64,000 nucleotides of DNA from Bolinopsis microptera (lineage: Eukaryota; Ctenophora; Tentaculata; Lobata; Bolinopsidae). The first letter of the stretch is position 1. Every line of letters starts with the position of its first letter. Of this stretch, positions 25,501 to 33,000 are shown piece by piece. Both the position numbers and the translations under genes were made by a program. The notes beneath the pieces are model-generated. The model did not search any database. It was not told the origin of the DNA and saw only the letters and a program-made list of their open reading frames with translations. Location of the stretch: the NCBI RefSeq assembly GCF_026151205.1, contig NC_087073.1, forward strand, positions 680,001 to 744,000. Reading direction: 5' to 3'.

Positions 25501-28500
25501 TATATGGCAGCAGCTGTCACCCCGCCAGGTATTATAAATCCAAATAATAAACTGACATACTGATAGAGGTAATCTCCCGGGTTAATGGGACTAACAAGTA
25601 TAACGATGATTATGATAGCATCGGAAACATGAAGCACCGTTATGGCAAAGCAGAGGCAGGCTACAATTTTCTGCAACCGTTGAAAATTGATTCTGTAAAA
25701 AGGGTTGGACACTTTGATTGTGATGGAGATGGTCATCACAATATTAAACACCTTGGACCAATTGACACCAGGAAGTGCAGTAAGCATGTAGTAAACCAAG
25801 CTCTTGTAAAGAACAGTCACCTCGACCAGTCCTGTGTACGCTAGGATACTGATCACTGAGAGTACCAACTCTCCTTGTGCTCTGAGAATGTCAGACAGGG
25901 CAATGCCCATGAACAAACTTGGAATCAACCTGTTTCTATCATTGTAGTAGTTGACAAATATGACAGCATTTTCTATTACAACTATCAGACTCAAAGGAAT
26001 GGTGAGCGGGGCTACGAAGAAGAATGCTCCTTTGAACACGAGGAAAACATCATGGTCACCAATGCTCTGTACAGTTGACTGATTCATAGCGTATCTGGTA
26101 ATTAGTAAGGTTATGAAAGAGAAGGGTTGAGGGAGGGTTAACAAATTAAGTCAGAATCCGAAGGAGGAGAAATGGTTTTCAAATTGGCCGAAATGCTGAG
26201 TAGTTTAGAAAAGCAGTTAGTATATTAGCCATGTGTTAGGGGGCAGGGGGGTATTAGTCACGTGTTAGGGGGCAGGGGGGTGTTACTAAGGTGTTACTAG
26301 GTGTTGCTAAGGGGGGGGGGGGGTCTTCATGGAAATATCCTTCTCCAGGCAATCTGTTCTAAATTATATTTCAGGGTGATTGCTCAAAAACTCTAGAAGA
26401 TAGATTTTTACTCGTCCACAAATATTTCTGACGTAATATGCGGTTCTTAATAATAATTAAGCGGAAACGGTAGAACTGAAATGAAAGTTGAGCTGGTCAT
26501 TGGCAATGTTTCAAAGGTGTTACAACAATAAGATGCTACAATATCCTCTGTATATATATATAGATTAGAGATAGGTAAAATTGGTTGCTAGAAGAAGATA
26601 CTACCAAGCTACTTACGATGGTAACTGGGATATGAAATGTTTTCTGGTATGTTTAACAGGTTAGTATAAACTATAGTAACCTGTTGTAGCTGTGTAGTGG
26701 TAACACGTATAAACTATAAGATGAACGTTTCCGGCGTTAAATCCGTGATATGAGTACAGTGGTGTTACTAACCTGCTCCTGGTACCGTGATATGAGTACA
26801 GTCACAGTAAGAAGAGAACAAAGTCAACTCTTAGCCAATCATTAACCACGTGACTATCTATAGCAAATAATCAGTATCACGTAGCCCCCCGTGCCTGATC
26901 AGGTATCAGCACGTAGCCCCCCCGTGCCTGATCAGGTATCAGCACGTAGCCCCCCGTGCCTGATCAGGTATCAGCACGTAGCCCCCCCGTGCCTGATCAG
27001 GTATCAGCACGTAGCCCCCCGTGCCTGATCAGGTATCAGCACGTAGCCCCCCGTGCCTGATCAGGTATCAGCACGTAGCCCCCCCGTGCCTGATCAGGTA
27101 TCAGCACGTAGCCCCCCGTGCCTGATCAGGTATCAGCACGTAGCCCCCCCGTGCCTGATCAGGTATCAGCACGTAGCCCCCCCGTGCCTGATCAGGTATC
27201 AGCACGTAGCCCCCCGTGCCTGATCAGGTATCAGCACGTAGCCCCCCCCGTGCCTGATCAGGTATCAGCACGTAGCCCCCCGTGCCTGATCAGGTATCAG
27301 CACGTAGCCCCCCGTGCCTGATCAGGTATCAGCACGTAGCCCCCCCGTGCCTGATCAGGTATCAGCACGTAGCTCCCCGTGCCTGATCAGCATTGACCAA
27401 GATAACAACTATAACTCAGTCAACCATTATCGAGGAAGTCAATCATGTGATATCTTTCAGCCAATCAGAATAGAGCGAGGGGACCGATCTTGCACTATCT
27501 CAAGTTATGTGAGTTTGCCAACAATATGATAGTTAATCATGAAGATAAGAAACAACTATACCTATCTTCGAGTCAATATCAATGGGGAAGTATTCGTTTG
27601 CATAAAAGCTGCAAGGAACAATTAAAACACTTTATCTGCTTTATATATTTTAACCACCTGATAACACGAACATTAGGACACTGTAGTCCCTGTTCTTACA
27701 AATCTGCACAATTTACCAGAACAATAAAATCAGAATATCTTTGGGACGTACACGTATTGTAGCTTCTATCAAGAACTAAAACAGAAAGTGTAGTGTACCC
27801 CCCCCCCCCCAGAAAGTGTAGTGTACCCCCCCCCCCCAGAAAGTGTAGTGTACCCCCCCCAAGAAAGTGTAGTGTACCCCCCCCCCCCAGAAAGTGTAGT
27901 GTACCCCCCCCCCCCAGAAAGTGTAGTGTACCCCCCCCCCCAGAAAGTGTAGTGTACCCCCCCCCCAGAAAGTGTAGTGTACCCCCCCCCCCCCAGAAAG
28001 TGTAGTGTACCCCCCCCCCCCAGAAAGTGTAGTGTACCCCCCCCCCCCCCCAGAAAGTGTAGTGTACCCCCCCCCCCCCCAAGAAAGTGTAGTGTACCCC
28101 CCCCCCAGAAAGTGTAGTGTACCCCCCCCCCAGAAAGTGTAGTGTACCCCCCCCCCCAGAAAGTGTAGTGTACCCCCCCCCCCCAGAAAGTGTAGTGTAC
28201 CCCCCCCCCCAGAAAGTGTAGTGTACCCCCCCCCCCCAGAAAGTGTAGTGTACCCCCCCCCCCCCCCCCCAGAAAGTGTAGTGTACCCCCCCCCCCAGAA
28301 AGTGTAGTGTACCCCCCCCCCAGAAAGTGTAGTGTACCCCCCCCCCCCCAGAAAGTGTAGTGTACCCCCCCCCCCCCCCCCCAGAAAGTGTAGTGTACCC
28401 CCCCCCCAGAAAGTGTAGTGTACCCCCCCCAGAAAGTGTAGTGTACCCCCCCCAGAAAGTGTAGTGTACCCCCCCAGAAAGTGTAGTGTACCCCCCCCCC

Positions 28501-31500
28501 CCAGAAAGTGTAGTGTACCCCCCCCCCCCCAGAAAGTGTAGTGTACCCCCCCCAGAAAGTGTAGTGTACCCCCCCCCCCCCAGAAAGTGTAGTGTACCCC
28601 CCCCCCCCCAGAAAGTGTAGTGTACCCCCCCCCCCCCCCCCCAGAAAGTGTAGTGTACCCCCCCCCCCCCAGAAAGTGTAGTGTACCCCCCCCCCCCCCC
28701 CAGAAAGTGTAGTGTACCCCCCCCCCCCAGAAAGTGTAGTGTACCCCCCCCCCAGAAAGTGTAGTGTACCCCCCCCCCCCAAGAAAGTGTAGTGTACCCC
28801 CCCCCCCCAGAAAGTGTAGTGTACCCCCCCCCCCAGAAAGTGTAGTGTACCCCCCCCCCCCAGAAAGTGTAGTGTACCCCCCCCCCCCCAGAAAGTGTAG
28901 TGTACCCCCCCCCCCCAGAAAGTGTAGTGTACCCCCCCCCCCCAGAAAGTGTAGTGTACCCCCCCCCCCCCAGAAAGTGTAGTGTACCCCCCCCCCCCCC
29001 AGAAAGTGTAGTGTACCCCCCCCCCCCCCCCCCAGAAAGTGTAGTGTACCCCCCCCCCCCCCCAGAAAGTGTAGTGTACCCCCCCCCCCCAGAAAGTGTA
29101 GTGTACCCCCCCCCCCCCCCCCCCCCCAGAAAGTGTAGTGTACCCCCCCCCCCCCCCCCCCAGAAAGTGTAGTGTACCCCCCCCCCCCCCCCAGAAAGTG
29201 TAGTGTACCCCCCCTCCCAGCAGCACCTGATAAGATTCCGTTGCTGGCATCAGTCGGACAAAGCTTCCTCTCGTAGTACAAGCCGAACCCTATGGCAGTG
29301 ATGCTGGCGGCGACTGCACTGATGGTAGTGTTGACGGCTATTTTAGCCACCACTGCTCCACCATTAGTTCTCAGAGTCGACACACCACCAAATACCTAGG
29401 TGTTACTAGGTGTTACTAGGGTGTTACTAAGGTGTTACTAGGTGTTACTAAAAGCTGCCTATCTATTAAAGGAAGGAGTAGTGAGGAGAGAAATGTAACA
29501 CTTCGCAAGATCAGATGAACGGACCCATATAATATAGATATAATCGTCGCACTAGGTCGCACTACGTGTAGTGTACCCCCCCCCCCCCCCCCCCCCCCCC
29601 CCCACCCCCACACTACGTACCAGTCCATACCAGCTCATCCACATGATGGTAGCTCCCAGTGTTTTGAAATAGTTGTTCTGGCTCGGCAGTCTCTCTTCCT
29701 TCCACTCTCCGTCAAACCTGTTCCGTCGTGGCCCAATCAGGGGCAGTAAGATAAGTGCGGGTAACGCTCCTGCTATACAAATCTCACCAGCACCTGAGGT
29801 ATCAGGGGGTCACATCTCCTACAATACTATACTTACTATCATTAATCAAGCTATCTTCTGTAAGTTATATATTAATTACATAATTACATAAGTATACAGA
29901 TTACATGTCATATTTTTAAGACTGCAACAGATAAGTTAGAGCTTACCAGCGAAGTCCATGACTCCCGTTCTGAAGATACTGTACGGGTGAGTGTACGGAT
30001 AAGCCCAGCCTTTAGAGTGGTTTATCCACCTGGCCAGGAGGGGGATGTGTTATTAAGGTGTTACTAAGGTGTTACTAGGTGTTACTAGGTGTTACTAAGG
30101 TGTTACTAAGTGTTGCTAAGGTGTTACTAAGGTGTTACTAAGGTGTTACTAAGGCATCACTAGGTGTTACTAAGGTGTTACTAAGTGTTGCTAAGGTGTT
30201 ACTAAGGTGTTACTAAGGCATCACTAGGTGTAACTAAGTGTTACTAGGTGTTGATAAGGTGTTACTAGGTGTTAATGAGGTGTTAATAAGGTGTTACTAG
30301 GTGTTACTAGGTGTAACTAAGGTGTTACTAAGTGTTACTAGGTGTTACCTGGCGAGGAGGGGAAGGGAGAAGCAGCTGGAGACACTGACTAGGAGGTAAT
30401 ATACCCACAGGTGGACTCGCTCTGCTATGCAACCCGACAGTATTGTCACCGCTGTGGCAGTCTTTAGGAACTGCGGGTAGAATAATTGTTTTGTTTTTAA
30501 ATAGAATATGCCCCCGGAGATCACCAATAACCTCTTTGTGGTTTAATGTAGTTTCTTATGATAGTTTAGAACTTATTATATTCAATTATACTTATTATAT
30601 TCAATTATACCTATTATATTCAATTTTTAAAATTTCAAGATCAACAGCACACACACAATTAACTAACATTTTATCTGGTGAATGTGAGCGCTTATCTTTG
30701 TTGGGTCCCATTCGACAATTTTAACAATAAATCTTGTACTCAAATTTAGAATAAAATATATACCCGAAAGAACATGAGGGAGTATTCTTTAGAGCTGCAG
30801 GTGCCACCATCATCACAGAGGGGCTTTCCAACACCAATGAAACCACTCTCACCGATAAAGGGACCTCCTTCCCCATGAGAGAAGCCAAACCTAAAGAATA
30901 AGTAATGAAAGCAGTTAGATCTCTATTTTTTAATTATATCTACAGGGTACAACGTATGTACACTGACTTTTGGCCCACCCTGTATCTTTCTGATCCTATG
31001 ATTGATTGAGGAGCACTACCCAGAGGCATTACTCTATTATCTAGAATATTAATTAAAACCGAAAATTGGGTACTACAAACTGGGGCTTGATAGTGAGTAC
31101 CATTTTAATCATGTTAATAATAAACAGGGATGATTCAGGATCTATTGATGAGGACTCTGGTTGGCCGCCTTTATTTTACACTACTTTTATGCATGTCTGG
31201 CCAACAAAAGCACTTATTATATAATCAATTAACAAATTACCCTATAAGGAAGTAAAAGAAAGCACAAAGCACAGTGTCTCCCAGATTACTAAGGTGTTAC
31301 TAAGGTGCTACTAAGGTGTTACTAAGGTGTTACCCTATTAGGAAGTAAAAGAAAGCACAAAGCACAGTGTCTCCCAGATTCTAGGTTACTAGGTGTTACT
31401 AAGGTGTCACTAAGTGTTACTAGGTGTAAATTACCCTATTAGGAAGTAAAAGAAAGCACAAAGCACAGTGTCTCCCAGATTCTTGAGAATAAGAGCGTTA

Positions 31501-31915
31501 GCTCGCCGTTTTGTTGACAGGGACCCCGTCTCCATCAAAATAAACCCCGCCTGAATCAAGAAAATGGAGCTACAATACTTTCTTGAGTAAAATTAGTGTT
31601 ACATAATTTCAAGTTTAATGACTCTTAATGTTATTAGGCTACTGGTTATGATAGGACATTTTAAAATGTTGTATGATCAATCTTAATGAATATAGATATG
31701 TAATAAATATTTAAAAACGCATGACAATGATACATCAATACGGATCTTACTTGCATGAGAAAGAGCAGTGTTGAACATTGCAAGATAAAAGCAGTATCAA
31801 AATGTTCGAACAATTTCGTAGATGTCTCTGTGGAGTCGATTTTAGCAACGAATTCTGACCAAGCTAGATCTGATTCGCTGCCGTTGATCTTTAATCGTAT
31901 TGTATGGACCATCAT
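4364..31915 (-). CDS. AMT: ammonium transporter (AMT/MEP family), 12-exon gene
   Basis: Twelve exons were joined by homology and phase: 31751-31915, 31435-31550, 30764-30890, 30349-30470, 29947-30029, 29621-29793, 29227-29395, 8156-8266, 7797-7897, 7498-7564, 7204-7313, 4364-4513. All introns are GT-AG and every phase agrees, giving 1,494 nt or 497 aa, the usual family length. Recognisable family blocks in order are MQ|AGFILMETGS, ATAVTILSGCIAERV, DFAG, GPRRNRFDG, MWMSWYG, VNTTIS, NGILSGLVGITGAC, IDDVVDGVQIHLCCGIW and QLAANLV. The product is a polytopic membrane channel for ammonium/ammonia. The second pore His is present (QIHLCCG). The first, expected after DFAG, is replaced by Cys in the motif GAGEICIAGAL. 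Intron 7 is about 21 kb and contains a separate GPCR gene on the same strand. Start choice: the ATG at 31915 is preceded in frame by TGA. Alternative C-terminal exons are listed separately. Confidence 0.88.
4541..6619 (-). mobile_element. 5'-truncated LINE in AMT intron 11
   Basis: A non-LTR retrotransposon copy in the same orientation as the host gene. The 3' end is AATAAA followed by a run of A (T run at 4541-4551 on the plus strand). The 5' end is lost near 6619, just upstream of the first conserved RT block. It lies in the last intron of the transporter gene, 27 bp from the exon 12 acceptor. No clear target duplication was found. Confidence 0.85.
4928..6619 (-). CDS. LINE reverse transcriptase, C-terminal portion
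   Basis: The frame is open from 6619 (TGA upstream) to the TGA ending at 4928, 563 codons. RT blocks in order: NKAYGPDGIHGKLL (block 1), VVPIYKKGDKHEVSNYRPIS (block 2), HGFRAERSC, VVYFDFAKAFDSVNHD (block A), SGVPQGSILGPLLF (block B) and LYADDTKIW (YADD catalytic centre, block C), then the thumb region and a C-terminal domain typical of jockey/CR1/L2-type LINEs. The endonuclease domain is missing, so this copy cannot be autonomous, although the RT part has no stop codon. The start is a truncation point, not an initiation codon. It is likely a relatively young insertion. Confidence 0.88.
   Translation of the reverse strand, partial: SLNPLLLYIDYSNDWRFDIAFDHQRVRKILSNINPNKAYGPDGIHGKLLKNCAVGLAYPLSLLFHSCYNIGTLPREWKLGHVVPIYKKGDKHEVSNYRPISLTCLITKVLERIIKDELLALTNGMINDKQHGFRAERSCATNLVGLCDSLALSLNENMRTDVVYFDFAKAFDSVNHDLILFKLKSKFGIDGRLLKFITDYLRDRQQQVLISGKFSSMRNAQSGVPQGSILGPLLFIMFIDDISVGISPGTQLSLYADDTKIWREIVSESDILRLQKDIDYLHDWSLSNKMRFHPDKCKVLTVAGRISETVSLLSVLPLFNFVYSMGRIALDYVDHEKDLGVFVTKNLDWQDQCSKVLSKANQKLGMARRNCYFVQDVNRRRVLYLTLMRSQFEHCSVIWRPVTKSQISKLEGLQKRAIKWILREEYMSYPPSTYIQKCRQLKIMPIEDRFDFLDLIFFFKIVKQHIPVTLPSYLQPYQGHSRLRNSHMDPLCFVSSILPRASSNAFAKNFYFRTHSKWNHIPLDIREIETISEFKSKLTSYMWDKIMPEDFDYDLDFSLETEM
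6700..7210 (-). repeat. 40-bp array carrying the AMT exon 11 donor site
   Basis: About 12 units of 40 bp. Read on the minus strand each contains CTTATTCGG|GTATGTGCAC, the last 9 nt of exon 11 plus its GTATGT donor, followed by TTCTTGACACGGACACATTC. The first unit merges with the true exon end at 7204. Copies differ only at one or two positions (AAGGG or AGGGG). Confidence 0.93.
7204..7313 (-). CDS. AMT: AMT exon 11
   Basis: Acceptor TTATTTCAG, donor TTCGG|GTATGT. Encodes SVQLAANLVYCALIILWIGL and the last membrane helix to YFDLIR. The 40-bp array of intron 11 repeats this donor. Confidence 0.85.
7498..7564 (-). CDS. AMT: AMT exon 10
   Basis: Acceptor TTTCTTCAG, donor TTTAG|GTATGT. 22 codons plus one base, encoding an extracellular loop, VAYPDFEDESVPCGLFYQCN and G. 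Confidence 0.75.
7680..7800 (-). repeat. short array carrying the AMT exon 9 donor site
   Basis: On the minus strand, GGTTAAG|GTAAAT at the real exon 9 end is followed by two more copies reading GGTTAAG|GTACAT and GGTTAAG|GTGAAT. They are separated by TTACTGGTAACCACTG units of about 25-35 bp. Confidence 0.8.
7797..7897 (-). CDS. AMT: AMT exon 9
   Basis: Acceptor CTCTTTACAG, donor AAG|GTAAAT. Encodes QIDDVVDGVQIHLCCGIWSV, including the second pore His, then ALFSSRDLVK. Confidence 0.9.
7920..8145 (-). repeat. AMT intron 8 repeats: (TTAGTAACACC)n and an acceptor copy
   Basis: Two blocks of CTTAGTAACAC repeats flank a second copy (7994-8045) of the exon 9 acceptor region, including ATCTATCTGGACTGTAAAGA and the pyrimidine tract. 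The same 11-12 bp motif occurs inverted in introns 2, 4 and 6. Confidence 0.85.
8156..8266 (-). CDS. AMT: AMT exon 8
   Basis: Acceptor GATTGTCCAG, donor AACC|GTGAGT. Encodes LVGITGACATVDTEWALFIG and SGLIYFSL, matching the family block after NGxLxG. Its first 30 nt are repeated in every unit of the 49-bp array upstream in the transcript. Confidence 0.88.
8238..22935 (-). repeat. 49-bp minisatellite of ~300 copies carrying the AMT exon 8 acceptor
   Basis: The period of 49 bp holds for 14.7 kb. On the minus strand each unit is ACTATTAATGATTGTCCAG (intron end, 19 nt) followed by GTCTGGTCGGAATAACTGGA and GCTTGTGCTA (the first 30 nt of exon 8). The array is continuous with the real acceptor at 8266/8267. 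Junctions create CTAAC, a branch-point-like motif, about 20 nt before each AG. Units between about 10 and 19 kb are almost identical. Variants (ATTAAT for GGACAAT, CTACC for CGACC, TTGTT for TTATT) gather near both edges. Confidence 0.97.
23157..23429 (+). pseudogene. LINE 3' end remnant
   Basis: A 90-codon frame reads FSGHCIRHPELLASDLVLWE, then HGRAQQGRPRQSHLFKLLKE and a (TAG)n tail. The G-H-x-x-R and RGRP pattern with the simple-repeat end is typical of the last part of RT polyproteins of non-LTR elements. The rest of the element is absent. It lies in AMT intron 7 on the opposite strand. Confidence 0.6.
23514..24086. mobile_element. TIR element with telomere-like core, copy 1
   Basis: The core (about 23550-24034) is (CCCTAA)n with regular CCATCACCCTAACC interruptions. 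It is bounded by inverted repeats of about 35 bp. The left one contains GGGTCCGGGACTCTAGGGCG and TAAGACTCTAGGGCG. The reverse complement of the right one contains GGGTCCGGACTCTAGGGCG and TAAGACTCTAGGGCG. Because it sits inside a gene intron between unique sequences and has TIRs, it is not a chromosome end. A much shorter relative is at 34067-34168. Confidence 0.75.
24087..24546. other. AT-rich intronic stretch, no feature seen
   Basis: Part of AMT intron 7, downstream of the nested GPCR. No open frame, repeat or RNA gene was recognised. Confidence 0.4.
24591..25041 (-). repeat. GPCR tail copies and (CCAGGTAAC)n arrays
   Basis: The last ~75 bp of the nested GPCR coding region (25041 down to 24954) recurs at 24768-24845 and 24591-24666. 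(CCAGGTAAC)n stretches at about 24846-24948 and 24667-24752 separate the copies. Each copy keeps GTGAGTTTCCTCCAGTATCC and neighbouring sequence with few changes. The stop codon of the GPCR precedes the first array. Confidence 0.9.
24954..26087 (-). CDS. rhodopsin-like 7TM receptor nested in AMT intron 7
   Basis: Single exon, 377 aa from the ATG at 26087; the longer open frame begins with a non-ATG codon. Seven hydrophobic segments are visible. TM1 contains IENAVIFV (conserved Asn). TM2 contains GIALSDIL (LxxxD pattern). TM3 is followed by VSNPFYRIN in place of DRY. The second extracellular loop has Cys residues (IYCPGE, LRCDLD). TM6 has FFICNAAYILCL. TM7 is LPLIYAVLYPIIL instead of NPxxY. N-glycosylation is possible at the N-terminal NQS. 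The C-terminal tail is basic (ELRRRCVGYWRKL). It is transcribed in the same direction as the host gene and must have its own promoter to be expressed alone. The ligand is unknown. It is clearly class A-like but atypical at the DRY and NPxxY motifs. Confidence 0.82.
   Translation of the reverse strand: MNQSTVQSIGDHDVFLVFKGAFFFVAPLTIPLSLIVVIENAVIFVNYYNDRNRLIPSLFMGIALSDILRAQGELVLSVISILAYTGLVEVTVLYKSLVYYMLTALPGVNWSKVFNIVMTISITIKVSNPFYRINFQRLQKIVACLCFAITVLHVSDAIIIIVILVSPINPGDYLYQYVSLLFGFIIPGGVTAAAIYCPGESGESENLRCDLDHYYTGNHGGFLAGLVYLTVATYFLAPPLIMLICMIIQVIKLRRSLQEQEDEVTPLMPDTARHVSITVFSISLLFFICNAAYILCLIGLCPGVVYNHGSMHYSDTGITELGMLLGVTEFTLPLIYAVLYPIILICRKEELRRRCVGYWRKLTAWSRSDRYEEAGSN
26088..26877. other. 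upstream region of the nested GPCR
   Basis: No gene seen. Contains short GTGTTACTAAGG-type repeats and a G run near 26310-26323. The promoter of the GPCR would be here, but no element can be named with confidence. Confidence 0.35.
26878..27390. repeat. 32-33 bp minisatellite, ~16 copies
   Basis: The unit is CACGTAGCCCCCCGTG followed by CCTGATCAGGTATCAG. Length varies with the number of C (6 to 8). The unit contains the palindrome CCTGATCAGG. It lies in AMT intron 7. Confidence 0.93.
27391..27781. other. intronic stretch, no feature seen
   Basis: Unique sequence between two arrays in AMT intron 7. Short open frames exist but show no recognisable protein. Confidence 0.35.
27782..29216. repeat. 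array of C tracts separated by AGAAAGTGTAGTGTA
   Basis: Roughly 55-60 units of AGAAAGTGTAGTGTA plus a C tract whose length varies from about 6 to 20. It starts 10 bp inside the donor side of AMT intron 7. A single related unit (GTGTAGTGTA then a long C tract) sits in the neighbouring intron 6 at about 29568-29603, a possible seed. Long open frames in it are artefacts of composition. Confidence 0.95.
29227..29395 (-). CDS. AMT: AMT exon 7
   Basis: Acceptor AACACCTAG, donor TCAG|GTGCTG. Encodes VFGGVSTLRTNGGAVVAKIA, VNTTIS and NGILSG. Phase 1 at the end fits exon 8, 21 kb away. Confidence 0.87.
29396..29620 (-). repeat. AMT intron 6: GTGTTACTA repeats and long C tract
   Basis: Contains five AGGTGTTACTA-type units at 29398-29452 and a C tract of about 27 bp at 29577-29603 next to GTGTAGTGTA. 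Confidence 0.8.
29621..29793 (-). CDS. AMT: AMT exon 6
   Basis: Acceptor ATACCTCAG, donor CTG|GTACGT. Encodes GAGEICIAGALPALILLPLI, then GPRRNRFDGEW and GATIMWMSWYG. Cys replaces the first pore His in the C of EIC. Confidence 0.85.
29947..30029 (-). CDS. AMT: AMT exon 5
   Basis: Acceptor CCTGGCCAG, donor CTG|GTAAGC. Encodes WINHSKGWAY through TGVMDFAG. The Asp of DFAG is the conserved ammonium-site aspartate of the family. Confidence 0.85.
30050..30348 (-). repeat. AMT intron 4 made of AGGTGTTACTA repeats
   Basis: Nearly the whole 319-bp intron consists of 11-12 bp units AGGTGTTACTA(A). The two splice junctions share CCTCCTSGCCAG|GT (S = C or G): the donor side reads CCTCCTCGCCAGGT and the acceptor side CCTCCTGGCCAGGT. 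Confidence 0.88.
30349..30470 (-). CDS. AMT: AMT exon 4
   Basis: Acceptor CTACCCGCAG, donor GCCAG|GTAACA. Encodes FLKTATAVTILSGCIAERVH, the strongly conserved AMT block, and a following membrane helix ending SLPLLAR. Confidence 0.9.
30764..30890 (-). CDS. AMT: AMT exon 3
   Basis: Acceptor TTCTTTAG, donor CGG|GTATAT. Encodes FGFSHGEGGPFIGE and an extracellular loop with a Cys pair (PLCDDGGTC), then EYSLMFFR. Phases match exons 2 and 4. Confidence 0.85.
31237..31434 (-). repeat. two extra copies of the AMT exon 2 end with donor
   Basis: About 50 bp containing the exon 2 end (CTGGGAGACACTGTGCTTTG, then CTTTCTTTTACTTCC) and the GGGTAA donor recur at 31237-31287 and 31331-31381. GTGTTACTAAGG units separate them. 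The true exon end is at 31435. Confidence 0.9.
31435..31550 (-). CDS. AMT: AMT exon 2
   Basis: Starts after TTGATTCAG and encodes AGFILMETGSLSTKRRANAL, then KNLGDTV and a membrane segment. The donor is GG|GTAATT. Its last ~46 nt plus donor recur twice in the intron that follows. Confidence 0.88.
31751..31915 (-). CDS. AMT: AMT exon 1
   Basis: 55 codons from the first ATG to ATG CAA, then donor GTAAGA (phase 0). It encodes a short extracellular N-terminus and the start of TM1, ending TLLFLMQ, which joins AGF in exon 2 to give the family motif MQAGF. Confidence 0.85.
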
Positions 31916-32069
31916 GAGTCATGAGTCTCATAACTAAATAAATGTGGTAATGAAATCAACAATGCGCGTCTCACAATTTCAACGTGTGAGACTGAGAGAC
32001 TCGCGCCAAAAACAACTTTGTGTTCAACAATGTTACTGCGTGCTACGTGTACGTCATTTTCTTCGATGA

Positions 32070-33000
32070 GAATTTTTTTCCCTGCTCTTGCCGAAGGCAA
32101 AAAGATCGTAGGGAATAAGTAATCGGGTTTGGATATATGAGGTGGCCCGACGGTCCTACGTTGACGACAAAAGTCTGCTCCTTCGCAATATAGACCACTC
32201 CCATATAATTATGTGTATAAAAGGAACCTATTTTGCGCGCGCGACGCCAGTTATGTGTTAATTAATTGCAGGCATAGCAACCAGTTTTAGGTGCTTGACG
32301 ACTGTTAAATTTCCGCTAGCTCTCCGCTAGGCATCCGCTAGGCATCCGCTAGGTTCCACTATTCATCCGCTATTGCCGCTAGTTTTTTAATAAATTACCG
32401 AGTGATAAAATTCAGAACAAACTAAATTATTACATCAGCTGATAAACTCGTGGCCGATTATTTAACAGTTGATTGACACTGAATGGTAAAAAGCGATTAC
32501 ATTTACATATTTAAGAACAGATGTTACTTTACATTTACATTCAAGAAGCAACTAAGATCAAGATTGCGGTATGCTTTTAAAGATTCCTATATAGTCGATG
32601 GTGCTGTAGATGTGTCGAGTAAGCATCAAAATGTATTAGTTTATGTTAGATACTTATAATAACTAAGATGAGACAGAATATTCTATTCCAGTCAAAAAAG
32701 TTGGCATACGACGATGCAATAATATGACGTGACATAATACACATCGTTAACACGAAACAAACCGCGCAAAATATGAAATGATCTACAACCAAACCACACG
32801 TACACAGATCAACGCGACACTACAAAAATGCGCGCAGAATTTTCAAGTTCTGCACGTGGCACGCCAAATATATCGAAAACGATTATCATGTTACATGTGC
32901 GCCAAACACCACTCTGGGATACAATAAAGTAGAACAATTACATTGTAGGCAGTAGGGAAATTTGATCGTGCGTGGTTTTACCGCGGCGAAATTCTTGTTC
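32070..33000. repeat. interspersed element, longer copy
   Basis: The left part (about 32085-32225: GCCGAAGGCAAAAAGATCGT, ACGACAAAAGTCTGCTCC) and right end (32950-33000: TTGATCGTGCGTGG, CCGCGGCGAAATTCTTGTT) recur at 45227-45662 in the same order and orientation with a shorter middle. It is probably a non-autonomous transposon family; ends resemble TTTTCCCTAC in inverted orientation. No protein. Confidence 0.6.

Noticed and set aside
24954-26144. Start of the nested GPCR at 26144
   Set aside because: That codon is TTG; the first ATG, at 26087, gives a plausible short extracellular N-terminus.
27769-29383. Minus-strand open frames of ~500 codons of Gly/Trp/Leu repeats
   Set aside because: They are translations of the C-tract array. 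Only the first part of one frame (29227-29395) is real, as AMT exon 7.
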